Assembly (NCBI RefSeq): GCF_900100795.1
Contig: NZ_FNCO01000023.1
Coordinates: forward strand, 1 to 64,000
Direction of reading: 5' to 3'
Origin: Pseudomonas abietaniphila
GTDB taxonomy: Bacteria; Pseudomonadota; Gammaproteobacteria; Pseudomonadales; Pseudomonadaceae
DNA: 64,000 bases
Shown in pieces: positions 59,619 to 64,000 of the stretch. The number at the start of each line of letters is the position of its first letter. Within the stretch, counting starts at the first letter, position 1. A program made the position numbers and the translations under genes. Under the pieces are notes generated by a model. The model had not been told where the DNA came from. It saw only the letters and a program-made list of their open reading frames with translations, and did not search any database.

Positions 59619-59640
59619 CCCCGCTGGCGGCGGGGTCGTG
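59619..59640 (-). terminator. Terminator stem whose T-tract received the IS insertion
   Basis: CCCCGC/GCGGGG stem after the gene at 59656; the minus-strand T8 immediately following is the duplicated target of the ISL3 element. Confidence 0.7.
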
Positions 59641-59655
59641 GGTAGAACATTTCAG

Positions 59656-60129
59656 CTAGAATTTGAAATCCGGAAGGCCGGTTTCAATCTCGTTACCTTG
59701 CGGCGGTGTCGCAGATCCCGTGGCTTTCGCCTGGTTGGGCGCTGGGGTTTGCTTGTCCTTCAGCTTAGGGCTGATCGAAAGACTGATGAAGGGCTTACCG
59801 CCGTTGACGCCATCTTTTTTCCAGCCTGCAATCCGCATTTCCTGGTTAAATCCAAAGCTTCCGGCGTAGTCAGGACCATTCTCCTTCTTGTCCGACTCCT
59901 TGAACAGGCTTGCGTTAATGCCACCGATCGATAGGGAGTAAAACTTATCCTTCGTCTCGTTTGCACGTTCCTTCATCCAGACAGCTACCTCAAGCTTGAG
60001 CTTTTGGCCGCGTTCTTTGTTCAGCAAAAACTCCACGTACCCCACCATTAACGGTGCGGCGTCGGAGGAGCGGTTTTGGTTCTCGAAAATGGTTCCAGAA
60101 CCTTCGGTCAGCAGCAGCGAAATCGTCAT
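59656..60129 (-). CDS. DUF736-like plasmid protein
   Basis: ATG 60129 follows ATTGGAGATAAAC. A 157-residue protein whose second half (YAGSFGFNQEMRIAGWKKDGVNGGKPFISLSISPKLK) resembles DUF736 proteins common on plasmids; its N-terminus (TISLLLTEGSGTIFENQNRSSDAAPLMVGYVEFLL) is beta-rich. The Pro/Gln-rich tail ends in GLPDFKF, vaguely like an SSB-type tail. Function unknown, possibly nucleic-acid related. The longer upstream frame lacks a ribosome binding site. Confidence 0.65.
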   Translation of the reverse strand: MTISLLLTEGSGTIFENQNRSSDAAPLMVGYVEFLLNKERGQKLKLEVAVWMKERANETKDKFYSLSIGGINASLFKESDKKENGPDYAGSFGFNQEMRIAGWKKDGVNGGKPFISLSISPKLKDKQTPAPNQAKATGSATPPQGNEIETGLPDFKF

Positions 60130-60213
60130 GTTTATCTCCAATTGGTAGAGGGGCGGCTTGAAAGCCAAACGTTGTATAAGGGGATGAACAACAATGTTTT
60201 GTATTTTAGTGAT

Positions 60214-60230
60214 AACACGTAAGCGTACGC
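60214..60230. promoter_or_regulatory. Plasmid-wide palindrome, copy AACACGTAAGCGTACGC
   Basis: Eighty-five bases upstream of the DUF736-like gene start at 60129. Confidence 0.45.
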
Positions 60231-60297
60231 TACAAGTATCTGGCGCCAGATTTTTGAACTGAGTCTGATCTTTCGGTTGAAGCGAGCCGCCTGAGAT

Positions 60298-61619
60298 TTT
60301 CACTGTGAAAATCTGGTCCAGTTGGTCCTTTTCTGCTGTTATCCAGCAAGCAGCTATTGGGGGCAAATCTAGTTTGTTAGGTCGTTACCCTGTACGCAAC
60401 GGTGGGATTTTCACTGTGAAATTGTGGGCGTCTGGTCTTCCTGGAGAGGGACTTTTGAGGGCCTGGCAATGGCCGGTTGAGCAATTCATCTTAATGAGCC
60501 CAATTGTTTTCACAGTGAAAATTCACGTTCGGCGGGATCGTCGCGTGAATAAAATGGACCAAGCGGCGAGCACGTGTGGAATCCTTTTCACAGTGAAAAC
60601 TCCTGGATAGGCGCCGATATCGGTCACCACTTTGCTATGGGCATATCGCATAACCGTGGAGATCAGACACGAGCCTGTCATGTACCCGCCTCGCCAGTAC
60701 TCACGCAGTCGAATATTCGAACAGCTAAGACTTCCTTTAATTGACCTTCTCGCAGCTCGATTTCACTGTGAAATACATTTCGCACTACGGCTGTCGTGTA
60801 GAAGGACTCGAAGACAATGAGGATTTCACAGTGAAAATCGGATCGTTTTTGGGCCTTGTCGAATTTGGGCATTGAGGTGGGGTGCTGCTCAGCCTTAAAC
60901 GGCCCGGTCACAACATTTCACTGTGAAATACTGCGCAGGCCTCTCAACAAGGACAAGGATCCATGTCGTGATTGGTCGTCGAATTGTGGGCATTCCCCAC
61001 CTAGTGCCGATTCGTGCACTGCGTCGTTTAGATACACCGGCCGATGAGTACAGGACGGGAAGGAAGGCCCACGGCTCGTCGCTCAACCAATAGTCCCTAA
61101 TTAAGTGCCTGGTGAGCACCGTACACCACGCACTACGCACTACGCACTACGCACTATGCAGTGCGCAGTGCGAAGAGAATAAAGTATTGGGTTCAGCTTC
61201 GGACGGGATGGGCAGGGGTGGCATACAGGACCTAATCTCTGCTGTCCGATTTAAGTCTTGATGGATGCTCAGAAGCAGCTTATCCAGCCTGAGCGGGCGC
61301 CACATTTCTAAGCCTGGATAGGCAAATTCAGTTTTTTCTGTTTTCACAGTGAAATCTATGAACCCGGTTGCGAAATCCACTGCGACATTTTCACTGTGAA
61401 ATCCTGGCTCCGCTCTTTGACAACTTCATGCCGATCGCACCGTGTCGTAGGCGACCATCCGCAACTGATGAAGTTTTCACAGTGAAAAAAATGCGCTCAT
61501 CATGACAACAGGCCAGGTTTGCAGACGCCTGAAAACAGCGAGATAGGATAGGAATTTCACTGTGAAAACGGAGGTGAAATGAAAATGTATAGGTCGAGGC
61601 TTGTTGTTTCACAGTGAAA
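60298..61619. repeat. Array of twelve TTTCACWGTGAAA palindromes (putative parS)
   Basis: Exact copies start at 60298, 60409, 60508, 60586, 60761, 60824, 60916, 61342, 61389, 61475, 61555 and 61607. The centre is A or T, so each is an odd-length 13-base palindrome. A thirteenth lies at 57719. The half-site TTTCAC/GTGAAA is that of the chromosomal parS (TGTTTCACGTGAAACA), and odd-length 13-mers are typical of KorB-like ParB operators. The parB gene follows. Confidence 0.8.
61129..61172. repeat. Tandem CGCACTA repeats with inverted continuation
   Basis: CGCACTA four times (61129-61156) followed by TGCAGTGCGCAGTGCG, which is the reverse complement of a related sequence, so a hairpin can form. 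It lies in the gap between the two clusters of palindromes. Confidence 0.5.
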
Positions 61620-61779
61620 ATCGAGAGGCATAATTCAAGAGCAAAGCAATAGCATGCGAATTTTGCTTTGACTTATCAATGAGTTAACCGAGGATTTGGA
61701 TGCGGGGAGGGCAGTAGATAAGTGAGAGGAACCATACCTCGCCGCCGGCAGAGCCCGGCGGCAATTGAGCAATAACTCT

Positions 61780-62814
61780 TCAGCCGCGGGCCTTCAAAGC
61801 CTCCTCTAAGTAGGCCAGGACTTCAGCAGGATCTACTCCCTTAGGAGGGGTAAGGATCAGTTTTCGACCATCAAACCGTACCTCAAGCTGAGACCTTTCT
61901 TTGTAATTAATTTGCCTTGGAGGCACTGGAGCTTGCGGGGACGCCAGACGGCGTATCTCGCCTTTTGCCCAGTTGATGGCACTGTCTTGCGAAGTACCGC
62001 AACGTATCTTATCCGCCGCAGTGATGACTGTTTCAGCGTGACCTTTGTCAGCCAATGACACCAATTCAGCGACCACGCGGTTGCCAATAAGCTCTGGGTC
62101 AGCCTCAAGCATCGTGAGAACTTCCGCGGGAAGTTTGAAGTAAGCGAGGCACCTGCTGATGGTTGACATGCTTTTCCCAACACGACGGGCCAATTCAGCT
62201 TGGTTCTGGACAGTGCCTTGATCGAGCAACCTCTTGTAGCTGGCCCCCCGTTCGAAGTCGGACAAATCTTCACGAGCGTCATTGTCAGTTACAGCGAGAA
62301 CTTCTGCTTCTGCATCGTCCAGATTCCTGACGCAGACATAGATGGAGGTCTTCCGTAGCAGCTGATGGGCAAGGTAACGACGTTCACCAGCAATGAGCTC
62401 GAAGGTCCCATCAGCAAGGGGGCGAACAACGATAGCAGTATGAAGGCCCTGATCCGCAATAGTGTTCGCGAGGGCGGTCAGTTTTTCAGGATCAAAAACG
62501 CGTCGAGGTTGGTATTTGCCTCGCACAATCTTGGTGAGGGGCAAGTACATATACTCACCAGGGTAGAGCTCCCCGCTGAGCTTCACGTCATCGAAACTGG
62601 GAACGTGGACATGGTGTGAATCTGACACCGGAGCTCTCTCCAGAGCCTTTTCGCCTTCTGCTTGTTCCTCATTCAGACCCATGGTGCTGAGCAGTTCGCT
62701 CATTGGACGGAGGTTTGCCTCGGGCATCGTTTTGGGAACGGCAACTCCCTGAATGCTGGACTTTTCTTCAGTGGCCACCATTGTTGGCCTGCCTATTGGG
62801 CTGGAGCTCCTCAT
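61780..62814 (-). CDS. parB: ParB/KorB-type partition protein
   Basis: A 344-residue ParB: N-terminal domain with PRRVFDPEKLTALANTIADQGL and the GERRYLA box (CTPase-related arginine patch), HTH AELARRVGKSMSTISRCLAYFKLP, and a C-terminal dimerisation part. It loads on parS sites and spreads. ATGA overlap with the parA stop shows coupled expression. The TTTCACWGTGAAA array just downstream is its likely target. Confidence 0.93.
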   Translation of the reverse strand: MRSSSPIGRPTMVATEEKSSIQGVAVPKTMPEANLRPMSELLSTMGLNEEQAEGEKALERAPVSDSHHVHVPSFDDVKLSGELYPGEYMYLPLTKIVRGKYQPRRVFDPEKLTALANTIADQGLHTAIVVRPLADGTFELIAGERRYLAHQLLRKTSIYVCVRNLDDAEAEVLAVTDNDAREDLSDFERGASYKRLLDQGTVQNQAELARRVGKSMSTISRCLAYFKLPAEVLTMLEADPELIGNRVVAELVSLADKGHAETVITAADKIRCGTSQDSAINWAKGEIRRLASPQAPVPPRQINYKERSQLEVRFDGRKLILTPPKGVDPAEVLAYLEEALKARG

Positions 62815-63953
62815 TTAGCTTTCTCCAAAACGGACCTTACACGGCCCATCATTTCATCAAACACCTTTCGAAATGCTCCAAGTGAGTTCTCGCTACCTTG
62901 TTTCCAAAGCGCTAGTGGAACGCCGTCCTCCAAGCTTTTGGAGTAGTCCTCGGAATGGAACAGTTGCTGTTCTGTGACCTTACCCGGAAACAGTTGCGAT
63001 AGGCGAGTCAGGTTAGCCTGCAAACGGGGGCGATTACGCATGTACATTGTCGGGATGGCAATAATTTCGGGGGCACGACCAAAATCAGCGCTCATTTCGT
63101 TGATCTTGAAAGCCAGGCGCGACAGGGCTCGGAATGAAAACTTGTCCATACGGATAGGGCAAAGCAAAAAATCTGCCGCAGCGAGGCTGTTCCGCGAAAG
63201 CATTGTGCCGGAAGGGGCGTTGTCCATGACGATCACATCGTAGCTTGAAAGGTCGCAGTGTTTGAGTTGACCTTTTCTTGCGCGATCGATGAACAGTCCG
63301 TACCGGAAGTCAGCACCTTGAGAATTCCGTAATACAAGGTCCATATCGTCCAGAGAATCGAAAGCAGGAATCAGATGTGGGCCATGCTCGCCAAATGGCT
63401 TCTTGATGACTTGGTCAAGAGACATTTCGCTGAATGTTGTTCCCAGCCGTAGAAGGTTGCCAAGGTGGCCCTCAACTGCTCTGTCAGCAGGCAGTCCGAG
63501 CTCTACAAGCTCTTCCGTAGTCTGGTCTGGGTCATAGCCCAACATGCTGGAAACATCTGCCTGAGGGTCATTGTCGATGATTAGCGTCTTGAAGCCTGCC
63601 ATGGCAGAGAGAATGCCGACGTTGCAAGAGGTTGTCGTCTTTGCCGTCCCCCCCTTCTGCACGTACGTGCAGATAGTGATCGGCTGCGATAGACCCTTAG
63701 TGTTTCCATTCTGCCGGCGTAGCGCTGCAATCTGAAAAATGTCGTTGATGGAGTAACTGCGTGCTTCAACGGATCCGCGGGCTACGCGACTGATCTTAAG
63801 ATCAAAATCCTTCTCGATTTGCTTGAGCGTTTGAGTGCTGATACCCAGAGCTTCTGATGCGTATTGGGGAGAGAAGGTGAGCTTGGTGAAATCTGTGAAC
63901 GTGTACTGATCGAGTTGATTCGCTGCTGCATTCATGTTGGGCACCGGCGCCAT
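62811..63953 (-). CDS. parA: ParA-type Ia partition ATPase
   Basis: A 380-residue ParA with N-terminal MerR-like HTH (EALGISTQTLKQIEKDFD) typical of type Ia autoregulators and a deviant Walker A KGGTAKTTTSCNVG, then LIIDNDPQADVSSMLG and IVMDNAPSGTMLSRNSL. It drives plasmid segregation on the nucleoid and represses the parAB operon. ATG 63953 or the internal ATG six codons on are both possible starts. Confidence 0.93.
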   Translation of the reverse strand: MAPVPNMNAAANQLDQYTFTDFTKLTFSPQYASEALGISTQTLKQIEKDFDLKISRVARGSVEARSYSINDIFQIAALRRQNGNTKGLSQPITICTYVQKGGTAKTTTSCNVGILSAMAGFKTLIIDNDPQADVSSMLGYDPDQTTEELVELGLPADRAVEGHLGNLLRLGTTFSEMSLDQVIKKPFGEHGPHLIPAFDSLDDMDLVLRNSQGADFRYGLFIDRARKGQLKHCDLSSYDVIVMDNAPSGTMLSRNSLAAADFLLCPIRMDKFSFRALSRLAFKINEMSADFGRAPEIIAIPTMYMRNRPRLQANLTRLSQLFPGKVTEQQLFHSEDYSKSLEDGVPLALWKQGSENSLGAFRKVFDEMMGRVRSVLEKAK

Positions 63954-64000
63954 ATATATGAGATGGATGCATTCTGTACTGAACCCATAGGGTAAGACAA

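Larger units (their letters stand above)
60130..61779. other. Long non-coding region with the centromere-like array
   Basis: About 1.65 kb without a convincing gene. It holds the motif at 60214, twelve TTTCACWGTGAAA palindromes and a tandem repeat at 61129. I see no clear ORF with a ribosome binding site. Confidence 0.6.

Noticed and set aside
60298..61619. TTTCACWGTGAAA sites as a CRISPR array
   Set aside because: The repeats are 13-base palindromes with irregular spacing, unlike CRISPR repeats; no cas gene is present. No CRISPR array was found anywhere.

Overview
The window looks like part of a large conjugative-size or mega-size plasmid of a Pseudomonas-type gammaproteobacterium. This rests on what is visible: a Rep_3-type replication initiator beside iterons, a ParA-ParB pair beside a centromere-like palindrome array, a second actin-type (ParM/StbA-like) partition pair, IS66 and ISL3 family insertion sequences, and a long stretch of accessory genes. 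No rRNA, tRNA or core housekeeping gene was seen. The host assignment is inference from gene families, codon use and strong AGGA-type ribosome binding sites.

Layout. (1) 1-6.2 kb: a Tn7-like transposition module read leftwards, tnsA-tnsB-tnsC-tnsD/tniQ (the last runs off the window), with its right end at about 6.02-6.22 kb carrying three TnsB-site-like repeats in 20-bp phase. A second, diverged copy of the same end lies at 21.64-21.83 kb next to an IS66-family element. (2) 6.2-11.1 kb and 21.9-27.5 kb: two leftward arrays of very small, tightly packed unknown genes (zinc ribbons, Myb-like HTH, one- and two-TM peptides, an orphan UmuD-like peptidase). They have related TTACGGTA-containing palindromes at their heads and a repeated structured leader before some genes. 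The second array is headed by a tyrosine-recombinase-like protein lacking the catalytic Tyr and a small TrfB/KorA-like HTH protein. (3) 11.3-19.2 kb: a GNAT-type toxin-antitoxin pair, an LigD-type ATP-dependent DNA ligase, an XRE/Myb regulator, an Lrp/AsnC regulator divergent from two alpha/beta hydrolases. (4) 28-40.9 kb: a defence- or DNA-modification-flavoured segment: Abi_2 (HEPN) protein, a stand-alone DndC-like sulfurtransferase, a TPR protein, DUF5131, a membrane-anchored DUF2726 nuclease-like protein and a UvrD-like helicase, with small membrane proteins between. (5) 40.9-55.5 kb: plasmid backbone: actin-like segregation pair, RDD membrane protein, lipoprotein, YqaJ-type exonuclease, a paralogous pair of small proteins, a sigma-70-like/HTH protein, an OB-fold-like protein, an HDOD protein. 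(6) 55.5-64 kb: repA, iteron region, an ISL3 element inserted in the T-tract of a terminator, a DUF736-like protein, an array of TTTCACWGTGAAA palindromes, parB and parA.

How the parts fit. Replication (RepA plus iterons) and two segregation systems account for maintenance. The recurring palindrome near ACACGTA-N-CTATACG found at ten places, mostly close upstream of backbone genes, suggests a plasmid-wide regulator or promoter class. The accessory regions look like imports by the Tn7-like element and by recombination. Functions of most small genes cannot be read from sequence.
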